Below are positions 42,574-50,563 of a stretch of DNA of 64,000 nt, piece by piece. A model generated the notes under the pieces. It was not told where the DNA came from. It worked only from the letters and a program-made list of their open reading frames with translations, and searched no databases. The translations under genes and the position numbers were made by a program. The DNA comes from Azospirillum brasilense (GTDB lineage Bacteria > Pseudomonadota > Alphaproteobacteria > Azospirillales > Azospirillaceae). Within the stretch, counting starts at the first letter, position 1; every line of letters starts with the position of its first letter. Where the stretch lies: contig NZ_VITH01000017.1 of assembly GCF_007827815.1 (NCBI RefSeq), positions 1 through 64,000 of the forward strand. Direction: 5' to 3'.

Positions 42574-44382
42574 TCAGCCGCTAACCCGGCGGTTGTGCTC
42601 CGGTGCCGATTGCTGCTCGAACAGGCGGCGGTACAGACCGGACGGGCGGTGCAGCAGGGCGGCGTGGGTTCCCTCCTCGACGACGCGACCCTGGTGGAAG
42701 ACCAGGATGCGGTCCAGGCTGCGGACGGTGGACAGGCGGTGGGCGATGACGAGGGCCGTGCGGCCCTGCATCAGCCGTTCCATCGCCTCCTGGATCAGCG
42801 CCTCCGATTCCGAATCCAGGCTGGAGGTCGCCTCGTCGAGGATCAGGACCGGCGCGTCGGCCAGGAAGGCGCGGGCCAGCGCCACCCGCTGACGCTCGCC
42901 GCCGGACAGCTTGACGCCGCGCTCGCCGACCAGCGTTGCGTAGCCCTTGGGCAGGCGCGTGATGAAGTCGTGCGCGTTGGCCAGCCGGGCCGCCCGCTCG
43001 ATCTCCGCCGGCGTTGCCCCAGGGCGGCCATAGGCGATGTTCTCCGCCAGCGAGCGGTGGAACAGGATCGGTTCCTGCGGGACGATGGCGATCTGCGAGC
43101 GCAGCGAGGTCTGTGTCGCCCCCGCCACGTCCTGCCCGTCGATCCGGACCTGCCCCCCGGTCACGTCGTACAGCCGTTGGATCAGCTTCACGAACGTGGT
43201 CTTGCCCGAGCCCGACGGCCCGACCAGCCCGATCCGCTCGCCCGGCCGGATCGTCACCGACAGGTCGCGGTAGAGCGGCGTCGTGTGCCCGCCATACTGG
43301 AAGGTGACGCGGTCGAAGCGCACCTCGCCGGCCGTGATGCGCAGGGGCACGGCGTCCGGCCGGTCCTCCACCCCCAGCGGTTCGGCGTGGATGTCCACCA
43401 ACTCCTCCATCTCGTTGATCGAGCGCTGGAGATGATTGATGTGCATGCCGATGTCGCGCAGATAGCCATGGACCACGAAATAGGTCGTCAACACATAGGC
43501 GACGTCGCCGGGCGTCGCCTGCCCCCGCCACCACAGCCACAGGGCGGTCGCCACCACGGCGCTGCGGATCAGCAGCAGGACGGCGAGCTGGGCCGTGCTG
43601 TGGCGGGTGTGGCGGGTCCAGGTGCGGCTGGTCCGGCGGCTCCATTTTCCGACCACCTGGGCCAGCCGCTCGTCCTCGCGCGGCTCGGCGCCGAACGCCT
43701 TCACCACCGCGTTGCAGCCGATGGCGTCGGCCAGCGTGCCGCCGAGCCGCGTGTCCCAGGCGTTGGACAGCCGCGCCGCCGGGGCGATGTAAAGCGTTGC
43801 GAAGAGCACGGTCAGCCCAATGTAGACCGCCGTTCCCAGAGCGATGACGAGCCCCATCACCGGCCATTGCAGACCGAGCAGCAGCATCGTTCCCGCCAGC
43901 ACGACCAGCGATGGCCACAGCGCCAGCAGCAGCGTGTCGTTCAGCGTGTCGAGCGCCCACATGCCGCGCGTGATCTTGCGGACGATGGAGCCGGCGAAGC
44001 TGTTGGCGTGCCAGTCGGTCGAGAAGCGCTGGACGCGATGAAAGCTGTCCTGGCCAACGTCGGCCATGATGCGCAGCGTCAACGGGATGACGGCGCTCCA
44101 GGCGATGTGGCGCAGCACGACCATGCCGGCGCCGAGTCCGACCATGGCGGCGAAGGCGCCGACGGCGGCGTCGCGCGCCGTCGCACGGTCGTCCGGCAGA
44201 AGGGCCAGCGCATCGACCAGACGGCCGGCGAACAGCGGCATGAAGACGTCGGCCAGCGTCGCCAGCGCGATGGTGCCGGCGATCAAGGCCACCAAGGGCT
44301 TCCGGCGGCTCCAGTGACGGAAGGTGAAGGCAAGAACGGCGCGGATCGCGCCCGTTCGGCCGGTGCGTTTCAAAACAGCCAT
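42574..44382 (-). CDS. ABC transporter, fused permease and ATPase (exporter type)
   Basis: This 602-residue half-transporter has six membrane helices in residues about 35-330 and an ATPase domain after about 350: Walker A LVGPSGSGKTTFVKLI, Q loop around AIVPQEPILF, signature KLSGGERQRVALARAFL and Walker B PVLILDEATSSLDSE. It belongs to the MsbA/multidrug/lipid exporter type and would work as a homodimer; the substrate is not deducible. It is convergent with tlyA. The ATG at 44382 is in a spacer-rich upstream region. Confidence 0.92.
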   Translation of the reverse strand: MAVLKRTGRTGAIRAVLAFTFRHWSRRKPLVALIAGTIALATLADVFMPLFAGRLVDALALLPDDRATARDAAVGAFAAMVGLGAGMVVLRHIAWSAVIPLTLRIMADVGQDSFHRVQRFSTDWHANSFAGSIVRKITRGMWALDTLNDTLLLALWPSLVVLAGTMLLLGLQWPVMGLVIALGTAVYIGLTVLFATLYIAPAARLSNAWDTRLGGTLADAIGCNAVVKAFGAEPREDERLAQVVGKWSRRTSRTWTRHTRHSTAQLAVLLLIRSAVVATALWLWWRGQATPGDVAYVLTTYFVVHGYLRDIGMHINHLQRSINEMEELVDIHAEPLGVEDRPDAVPLRITAGEVRFDRVTFQYGGHTTPLYRDLSVTIRPGERIGLVGPSGSGKTTFVKLIQRLYDVTGGQVRIDGQDVAGATQTSLRSQIAIVPQEPILFHRSLAENIAYGRPGATPAEIERAARLANAHDFITRLPKGYATLVGERGVKLSGGERQRVALARAFLADAPVLILDEATSSLDSESEALIQEAMERLMQGRTALVIAHRLSTVRSLDRILVFHQGRVVEEGTHAALLHRPSGLYRRLFEQQSAPEHNRRVSG

Positions 44383-44959
44383 AACTCAGTCCGGCGCAGG
44401 AACGCGCCGTCTCCACGGCGGGCGGACCATGACGCGGCCATGGCTATGGCGCGATCAGGGCCGGGCGGCGCCGTCCGATGAATGGGAAAAATCGATGACC
44501 GTTGCCGGGCCAAAAAGCCCGCGATCGACCCTTGCGGTTGGGCGACCTAACGGTTGACCGGTGCGGGAGATGTCAGCAAGCAGATCGTACGCATGCAGCC
44601 TCCCAACTTTCAGAAATAAAACCGGACCGTTTGGATAACAGGCTTTGCGGAGCGCGCCAATACGCCTTTTGTAATAGTTGGGCTGCGCCGTCGGACTGCA
44701 CCCCCGGACCGCGTCACGAGCGTCGGAGGGGAACCCTTTGCACAGCAAAGGGTTGATGTCGCGCTACGGGTCGCGTCAATCGGGCATGGTGGTAGCGGTG
44801 AACAGCGGGATTTTCCCGATTTCTCCCGTTGGCCAACGAAACGGCAGGCGAGCATCTGTCCCACCCGACCCGTAGCTTTTCCCTTTCCGGCCGGCATGCT
44901 CGCGGCGACAGGGCCGAAGCGAAGGCGGGTCGCGACGCCGGCCTCCGCGACCGGCCGGC
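44383..44959. other. Long intergenic region with hairpins, possible structured RNA
   Basis: No convincing protein gene. AACCCTTTG (44732-44740) and CAAAGGGTT (44746-44754) form a 9-bp hairpin. GCTACGGGTCG (44763-44773) is complementary to CGACCCGTAGC (44866-44876), enclosing smaller stems such as CGGGATTTTCCCG, and is followed by TTTTCCCTTT. This fits a structured RNA of about 115 bases transcribed left to right. The rest (44383-44700) carries no feature I can support beyond the likely promoter of the ABC gene. Confidence 0.4.
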
Positions 44960-45775
44960 TCAGGCCCTTGCTGTCTTCCGTTCGCGCACGATCGAGCTGA
45001 AGCAGGATCGCACCAGGTCGCGATCGTGCTTCAGCTCGATCGGACGGAGTGTGAACAGGACGCTCGCCATCGCCTGGTAGAATTGCATGTAGGACCAGTT
45101 CAGCCCGGCGCCGAGGACGGCGCCGGTGATGGGAACGGCCTGCAGCGCGACCTTCGGCACCACCGCGCCGGTGTAGCGGACGGCGACACGGGTGATGACG
45201 TCGGCCAGTTCCATGGTGCCCATGCGGGTGGCCAAACCGACGGCGCCGACACGGGTGGCGAAGAACGCGAGGTCCGCGTCATCGTCCTCGTCGAGCGGTC
45301 CCCCGTAGGCGAACGCCTCCAGGCAGGTGGCCTGCACGTCGACATCATCGAGGTTCGCGCCTTTCGAGCGGGCGACGTCGGCGATCGACCGCAGGATGGT
45401 GACCGTGGTGACCGGCAGCTCCACCAGCACCGCCGGCAAGCCGAAGAATCCGCTGACGCCACCGGACACGGCGGCCAGCGCGCCGTACCACCGGCTCGAC
45501 GCCTCGCGTCCGGCCTCCTTGTCCATCCCGCTCAGCGCTGCCTGCTGCGCGTACTCCAGCGCCTCCCGCACCTTGTCGGTCACCACCTGCTTGAAGCCTT
45601 CCGGCAGTCTGTCGAGACCCTGCTCGATGGTGCTCCCCAGGGTCGTCATCAGGGTGATCAGCGCGCCCTGCGCGGCGAGATACTCGTCAGCCGCGCGGAC
45701 CAGGGTGTCGTACTCATCGTCGCTGAGCAGAGCGCAGGCGTTGGTCTGGCGGGCAAGCATGGCGCCTTGCGGCAT
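44960..45775 (-). CDS. EcsC family protein
   Basis: The ATG at 45775 has GGAGG 8 bases upstream and gives 271 residues. The EcsC domain is recognised by GFFGLPAVLVELPVTTVTIL, RSIADVARSKGANLDDVDVQ, CLEAFAYGG and a Gly-rich hydrophobic block (VPITGAVLGAGLNWSYMQFY). Its role is unknown; it may associate with the membrane through hydrophobic helices. The C-terminal sequence PIELKHDRDLVRSCFSSIVR is encoded by a long DNA palindrome, which is odd for coding sequence. It stands downstream of the acetoin genes but 265 bases away, so probably has its own promoter. Confidence 0.8.
   Translation of the reverse strand: MPQGAMLARQTNACALLSDDEYDTLVRAADEYLAAQGALITLMTTLGSTIEQGLDRLPEGFKQVVTDKVREALEYAQQAALSGMDKEAGREASSRWYGALAAVSGGVSGFFGLPAVLVELPVTTVTILRSIADVARSKGANLDDVDVQATCLEAFAYGGPLDEDDDADLAFFATRVGAVGLATRMGTMELADVITRVAVRYTGAVVPKVALQAVPITGAVLGAGLNWSYMQFYQAMASVLFTLRPIELKHDRDLVRSCFSSIVRERKTARA
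44989..45042. repeat. Near-perfect 23-bp hairpin inside the ecsC-like gene
   Basis: Arms 44989-45011 and 45020-45042 are complementary except for one mismatch (outer 16 bp CGATCGAGCTGAAGCA fully paired, inner GATCGC paired), with an 8-base loop. It lies 29-82 bases before the stop codon, within translated sequence, and would form a very stable structure in the mRNA. Confidence 0.9.
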
Positions 45776-46040
45776 CGTACATCCTCCACACGATCGGGGG
45801 TGTTGGACAACGACGCGATCCCGCACCGGGTTCCGCCATCATAGCCGGACCGGACGTCTCCTGCTCGCCGCCCGCCGCTGCGCGCCGCCGACCGGTGCAA
45901 CGGAACCTCGCGGGCCGTGGGTTCGTCCCCCTCGGCCCGCGAGAGCGCTTCGTCATACTGATGGTGCCCCGCTCAATTCCGTTCGGTGTCGGCGACGAAG
46001 GGACCAGCGGGAGTGGGGCGCGTCGTTCACCGTCCGCCGA

Positions 46041-47162
46041 TCACCGTACGCCGATGTGCTCCTTCAACAACGCGTTCACCGTGCCGGCGGCCTCCATCTG
46101 CACCATGTGGCCGGCGTTCGGAATGACCTCCGCACGGGCGTTGGAGCCGAGCGCCGTCGCGTGCGCCGCGGGGATGATGCGGTCCTGCCCGCCCCACACC
46201 ACCAGCGTGGGCTTGCCCGCGGCGGCCACCGCCCCGTGCAGGACACCGGCCTGGGCGCCGCCGTCGAACAGGGCCGCGGACAGCGCCCGCAGCGCGCCGT
46301 CCACGCCGTCCAGGCGCTTGTACTTCAGGACGTCCTCGGTCATCTGGCGGCTGACGAGGCCGGGGTCGGCGAACAGGGTCTCCAGCACCGGCTTCAGGTC
46401 GCGCCGTCCCGTGGCCGCGATGAAGCCCTGGATGTAGGCGTGGTTGATCTCCGGCCCCAGACCGGCCGAGGCGATGAGGGACAGCGACGCCACGCGGTCC
46501 GGCGCGTCGAGCGCCGTCCGCATCGACACCGCCCCGCCCATGGAATGGCCGACCAGATGGGCCGGGCCGATGCCCACCGTGTCCATGAAGCCGCGCAGGG
46601 CCGCCGACAGGCCGGCCAGCGTCGGGTCGGCCACCGCTTTGGTGGACTGGCCGTGGCCCGGCAGGTCCAGCGCATAGACCGTGGCGCCCTCGGCGAGCGC
46701 ATCGATGGTGAACAGCCAGTTGTCGAGATCGCCGCCGAAGCCGTGGACCAGCAGCACCGTCGGCCCGCCGTCACCACGCTTGGCGTAACGGAGCGTGCCG
46801 GCCGGCGTCTCGGTGAAGAGGTAGCGGGGGGCGGCCTCCGCCTCCGCGCCGTCGTCGCCCTTGGGCACGGCGTAGCCGGCGACGAAGGCGTCCACCTCGG
46901 TTTCCGGCACGTCGGGATCGGCCAGCACGGCGATCAGCGCCTTCACCGGATAGACGTTCCCCGGTTCGGCCAGCACGCGGCGCAGCGTGCCGGCCTCGCC
47001 GGCCTCCACCACGTTGGTGATCTTGTCGGTCTCGACCTCCAGCAGATCGTCGCCGACGGCGATGGTCGATCCCGGCTGCTTCAGCCAGCCGGTGATCTTG
47101 CCCTCCGACATGGACAGGCCCCACTTCGGCATGACGATGGGCTTGATGCGCTCATTCTGCAT
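46041..47162 (-). CDS. acoC: Acetoin dehydrogenase E2: lipoyl domain plus alpha/beta hydrolase
   Basis: The 373-residue dihydrolipoamide acetyltransferase component of the acetoin-cleaving complex. The N-terminal lipoyl domain (residues about 7-85) has the lipoylated Lys in EVETDKITNVVEAG. The C-terminal alpha/beta hydrolase-fold domain has LLVHGFGGDLDNWLF, the nucleophile elbow VGHSMGGAVS and the late His in PNAGHMVQMEA, as in known AcoC, which replaces the usual catalytic E2 domain. It ends the acoXABC operon. No acoL (E3) follows, so lipoamide dehydrogenase must come from elsewhere. Confidence 0.9.
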   Translation of the reverse strand: MQNERIKPIVMPKWGLSMSEGKITGWLKQPGSTIAVGDDLLEVETDKITNVVEAGEAGTLRRVLAEPGNVYPVKALIAVLADPDVPETEVDAFVAGYAVPKGDDGAEAEAAPRYLFTETPAGTLRYAKRGDGGPTVLLVHGFGGDLDNWLFTIDALAEGATVYALDLPGHGQSTKAVADPTLAGLSAALRGFMDTVGIGPAHLVGHSMGGAVSMRTALDAPDRVASLSLIASAGLGPEINHAYIQGFIAATGRRDLKPVLETLFADPGLVSRQMTEDVLKYKRLDGVDGALRALSAALFDGGAQAGVLHGAVAAAGKPTLVVWGGQDRIIPAAHATALGSNARAEVIPNAGHMVQMEAAGTVNALLKEHIGVR

Positions 47163-47192
47163 GAACCGTGCTCCAGATCAGGCCGCGATGGG

Positions 47193-48230
47193 TCAGGCCG
47201 CGATGCTGCGCGGCGAGGTGCCGGTGGGCGACAGCGTCCGCCGCGCCGCCTCGGCGATGGATGGCGCGTTCGGGATGTAGAGGTCCTCCAACACCGGGGA
47301 GAAGGGCACCGGCACGTGCGGCGCCGTCACCATCTGCACGCCGGCCTTCAGCGCGCCGAAGGCGTTCTGGCCGACGAAGGCGGCGACGTCCGACGCGATG
47401 CTGCAGCGCGGATGCGCCTCGTCCACCACCACCAGCCGGCCGGTGCGCTCCACGCTGTCGATGATGGTGTCCCAGTCGATGGGCGACAGGGTGCGCAGGT
47501 CGACGACCTCCGCCTCCACCCTGTCCCTGGCGAGCGCCTCCGCGGCCTCCATGGCGCGGTGGACGGTCAGGCCGTAGCTGACGATGGTCACGTCGCCGCC
47601 GTCGCGCAGCACGTTCGCCTCGCCGAAGGGGATGGCGTAGGATTCCGCCGGCACGTCGCATTCCAGGCCGTACAGATTCTTGTGCTCGCAGAAGATCACC
47701 GGGTCGTTGTCGCGGATCGACTGGATCAGCAGGCCCTTGGCGTCGTAGGCGTTGGACGGGCAGACCACCTTCACGCCCGGGATGTGGGTGAAGACCGGGG
47801 TCAGCATCTGCGAATGCTGGGCCGCCGCGCGGAAGCCGGCGCCGACCATGGCGCGGATGACCACCGGCGTTTCCGCCTTGCCGCCGAACATGTAGCGGAA
47901 CTTGGCCGCCTGGTTGAAGATCTGGTCGAAGCAGACGCCCATGAAGTCGATGAACATCAGCTCCGCCACCGGGCGCAGCCCGCAGGTCGCCGCCCCGATG
48001 GCCGCTCCGACATAGGCGGATTCCGACAGCGGCGTGTCCATCAGCCGGTCGCCGTGCTTGGCGTACAGCCCCTTGGTGACGCCCAGCACACCGCCCCAGG
48101 CGTCATCCTCGCCGGGTGATCCGGTGCCGCCCACGATGTCCTCGCCCATGACGACCACGCTCGGGTCGCGGGTCATCTCCAGGTCCAGCGCTTCGTTGAT
48201 CGCCTGCTTCATGCTGATTTTGCGCGCCAT
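47193..48230 (-). CDS. acoB: Acetoin dehydrogenase E1 beta subunit
   Basis: The 345-residue transketolase-like subunit pairs with E1 alpha. Features: NEALDLEMTRDPSVVVMGED near the N-terminus, DTPLSESAYVGAAIGAATCG, RAMVGAGFRAAAQHSQMLTP and the C-terminal DLRTLSPIDWDTIIDSVERT followed by LVVVDEAHPRCSIASDVAAF. The AAQHSQ stretch is the usual one before the substrate channel. The ATG follows GGAGGAACGC. It is separated by 27 bases from acoA and 30 from acoC, so all are in one transcript. Confidence 0.93.
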   Translation of the reverse strand: MARKISMKQAINEALDLEMTRDPSVVVMGEDIVGGTGSPGEDDAWGGVLGVTKGLYAKHGDRLMDTPLSESAYVGAAIGAATCGLRPVAELMFIDFMGVCFDQIFNQAAKFRYMFGGKAETPVVIRAMVGAGFRAAAQHSQMLTPVFTHIPGVKVVCPSNAYDAKGLLIQSIRDNDPVIFCEHKNLYGLECDVPAESYAIPFGEANVLRDGGDVTIVSYGLTVHRAMEAAEALARDRVEAEVVDLRTLSPIDWDTIIDSVERTGRLVVVDEAHPRCSIASDVAAFVGQNAFGALKAGVQMVTAPHVPVPFSPVLEDLYIPNAPSIAEAARRTLSPTGTSPRSIAA

Positions 48231-48257
48231 GATGCGTTCCTCCGTTTCGCAGGCTGG

Positions 48258-49256
48258 TCAGTAGGAGACGTAGACGTCGGTCAACAGGTCGGCCGGGCCG
48301 GGCAGCGGGGCGGCCTTGGCCGAGCGGACGGCGTCCTCGATCAGCTCCGTCGCCTCCTTGTCGATGGCCTCCAGCTCGGCGCGGGAGACGACGCCGGCCT
48401 CGATCACGCGCTCGGCGAACATCCTGATGCAGTCGCGGCTGGCGCGGATCGCCTCCACCTCGCCCTTCGCCCGGTAGGTCTGGGCGTCGCCTTCGAAATG
48501 GCCGAAGAAGCGGACCATGTTGCATTCCAGCAGCGCCGGCCCGCCGCCCTCGCGCGCCCGCCGGATGATCTCTCCGGCCGCCTCGTACACGGCGAAGAAG
48601 TCGGTGCCGTCCACCGTGACGCCCGGCAGGCCGAAGCCGCTGGCCCGGTCGATGTAGGAGTCCACCGCCACCGCCCAGTTGCGGGACGTGGATTCGGCGT
48701 AGCCGTTGTTCTCCACCACGAAGATGGCCGGCAGGTTCCACACCGCGGCGAGGTTCAGGCTTTCCAGGAAGGTGCCCTGGTTGGACGCGCCGTCGCCGAC
48801 GAAGCTGATGCCGACCCCGCCGTCGCCGCGCACCTTGGCGGCCAGCGCCGCGCCGCAGGCCAGCGGGGCGCCGGCTCCGAGAATCCCGTTCGCGCCCATC
48901 ATGCCCTTGGACAGGTCCGCGATGTGCATCGACCCGCCCTTGCCCCGGCAGGCGCCGGTGGAACGGCCGTAGATCTCCGCCATCATCTCGTGCACGTCCA
49001 CGCCCTTGGCGATGCAGTGGCCGTGGCCGCGGTGGGTGGAGGCGATGCGGTCGCTGTCCTTCAGGTGCATCATGATGCCGGCGGCGCTGGCCTCCTCGCC
49101 GGCGTAGAGATGCACGAAACCGGGGATGTCCCCCTTGGCGAAGTCGATGTGCAGCCGCTCCTCGAACTCGCGGATCGTCCGCATGATCCGGTAGGCTTTC
49201 AGCAGGTCGTCGCGGCTCAAGGGAAACGGTCCCTGGGAAGCAAGATCGTCGGTCAC
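48258..49256 (-). CDS. acoA: Acetoin dehydrogenase E1 alpha subunit
   Basis: The 332-residue thiamine-diphosphate-binding subunit that decarboxylates acetoin-derived intermediates. The TPP motif is visible as ISFVGDGASNQGTFLESLNL and, 30 residues after GDG, VVENNGYAES; the entry STHRGHGHCIAKG and GACRGKGGSMHIAD are also diagnostic. The start is the GTG at 49256 after GGGGAG. It lies 38 bases after acoX. Confidence 0.93.
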   Translation of the reverse strand: MTDDLASQGPFPLSRDDLLKAYRIMRTIREFEERLHIDFAKGDIPGFVHLYAGEEASAAGIMMHLKDSDRIASTHRGHGHCIAKGVDVHEMMAEIYGRSTGACRGKGGSMHIADLSKGMMGANGILGAGAPLACGAALAAKVRGDGGVGISFVGDGASNQGTFLESLNLAAVWNLPAIFVVENNGYAESTSRNWAVAVDSYIDRASGFGLPGVTVDGTDFFAVYEAAGEIIRRAREGGGPALLECNMVRFFGHFEGDAQTYRAKGEVEAIRASRDCIRMFAERVIEAGVVSRAELEAIDKEATELIEDAVRSAKAAPLPGPADLLTDVYVSY

Positions 49257-49294
49257 GGTGTTTCTCCCCTTTTTGGTTTCGAGAGGGCTGGTTT

Positions 49295-50371
49295 TTAAAG
49301 GGCGGCCTTGGAAAGCGTGGCCGGGGCGGGCGCGGGGACGCCGGCCAGCAGCCGGTTCTGGGCGGCGAACCGCATGCAGCCGCCCACGTCGACGGTGCGG
49401 AAGGCGTCGTCCCGCAACGTCAGGGACACGCGGTCGCGCGCCGAGAAGGAGACCTCGCGCTCGCCATCCAGCGCGATGGAGCCTGCCTTCACCTCCGGCA
49501 CGAAGGGCACGCCGGCCGGCATGCGGCGCCAGTCGGTGACGCCGACCGCGGTGACCATCCCCGGCGCGATGGGCGCGCGCAACTCGGTCCGGTAGGTGCC
49601 GGCCTGCCGCTGCGCGGGTGTGGCGAGGCGGACCATCAGCCCGCCGCTCTCGTCGCGGGCGACCGGTTCCAGCAGGCCGGCGATGGCGGACATGCCGATC
49701 ACCTCCGGATCGGCGAAGGTCACGAACAGCTCCCGGAAATTCTCCGTCCGGTAAAGCGCGCGGGCGCCGATGTAGCGCTCCGTCACCAGCGCCACGTCCA
49801 CCAGCGCGATCTCCCGCACATCGCCGCCGTTGACGCAGACGTCGATGCGCTTGTTCATGGAAAAGGCGATGGGGGCGGGCACTTGGCCGGTCACGGCCAG
49901 ACCGGTCGCCAGCCCGGTGATGGTCGGCTCCCGGTGTTCGGGGAAGGCGTTGTTGGTGCCGGTGGAGATGCCGGCGATCGGCACGTCGCCGCAATGGGTC
50001 GCCACGGCGCGGTGCGTGCCGTCGCCGCCGAGCACGACGATGGCGGCCACGCCGGCCTGCCGCATGGCCGCGGCGGCCCGATGGGTGTCGGCCACGGTGC
50101 CGGTCACCGGCATGTCCACGAGGTGGATGGCGGGATAGGGCGCGTCGCCGTGCGCGCGGGCGCGGGCGACGCCGCGCTCCACATGGCCGCGGATGCCGCC
50201 CTGTTCCGGCATCATCAGGACGTTGCTCACCCCGCAGGCGCGGAGCGCGGCCAGGACGCGCAGGACGATGTTCGCCCGATCCGTGATCTGCAGGCTCGCC
50301 GCGTTGGCGACGACCCGGCGTATGTCACGGGCGGAGACTGGATTGGCGATGATGCCGACAACGGGAACCAC
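49295..50371 (-). CDS. acoX: AcoX: ATP-NAD kinase-like protein of acetoin catabolism
   Basis: The start is the GTG at 50371, with GGGAGGGAC just upstream. The 358-residue protein shows the NAD kinase-type motif IVVLGGDGTHRAVA (about residues 90-105), preceded by VGIIANPVSARDIRRV and followed by GISTGTNNAF. AcoX proteins occur at the head of aco operons; their biochemical role is unproven, although cofactor phosphorylation is suggested by the fold. It is the first gene after the sigma-54 promoter. Confidence 0.85.
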   Translation of the reverse strand: MVPVVGIIANPVSARDIRRVVANAASLQITDRANIVLRVLAALRACGVSNVLMMPEQGGIRGHVERGVARARAHGDAPYPAIHLVDMPVTGTVADTHRAAAAMRQAGVAAIVVLGGDGTHRAVATHCGDVPIAGISTGTNNAFPEHREPTITGLATGLAVTGQVPAPIAFSMNKRIDVCVNGGDVREIALVDVALVTERYIGARALYRTENFRELFVTFADPEVIGMSAIAGLLEPVARDESGGLMVRLATPAQRQAGTYRTELRAPIAPGMVTAVGVTDWRRMPAGVPFVPEVKAGSIALDGEREVSFSARDRVSLTLRDDAFRTVDVGGCMRFAAQNRLLAGVPAPAPATLSKAAL

Positions 50372-50409
50372 GCTGCAGTCCCTCCCAGCTTCTGCGTCGG
50401 TGAGCGCGT

Positions 50410-50425
50410 TGCAGGGGGCGTGCCA
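50410..50425 (-). promoter_or_regulatory. Sigma-54 (-24/-12) promoter of acoXABC
   Basis: On the minus strand, TGGCACGCCCCCTGCA fits TGGCAC-N5-TTGCA with one substitution and correct GG/GC spacing. It lies 38 bases before the acoX start, and transcription should begin near 50398. Dependence on AcoR, a sigma-54 activator encoded just upstream, supports this. Confidence 0.75.
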
Positions 50426-50485
50426 CTTTGTTTGTGGTGCGGATTGTCTCCGGAATCGCGGAACTTCGGTCGGGTGGGGCGGGGT

Positions 50486-50528
50486 GGTGTTGCACGACCC
50501 GCCCCAGGCGGGTGCCACAGGTGTTGCA
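50486..50528. promoter_or_regulatory. Probable AcoR enhancer sites
   Basis: GGTGTTGCA occurs at 50486-50494 and again at 50520-50528, about 90 and 125 bases upstream of the predicted start of transcription. Between them ACCCGCC (50497-50503) and GGCGGGT (50507-50513) form a tight hairpin that may end the acoR message. Repeats at this distance are typical for sigma-54 activators. Confidence 0.5.
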
Positions 50529-50563
50529 TCGGTGGAGCGCCCACCCCGGAGGGGGGAAGGGTG

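Noticed and set aside
44610..44897. A 95-codon minus-strand frame across the structured gap
   Set aside because: Residue composition is Arg/Ser/Cys-rich and random-looking, no ribosome binding site, and the inverted repeats there fit an RNA better.
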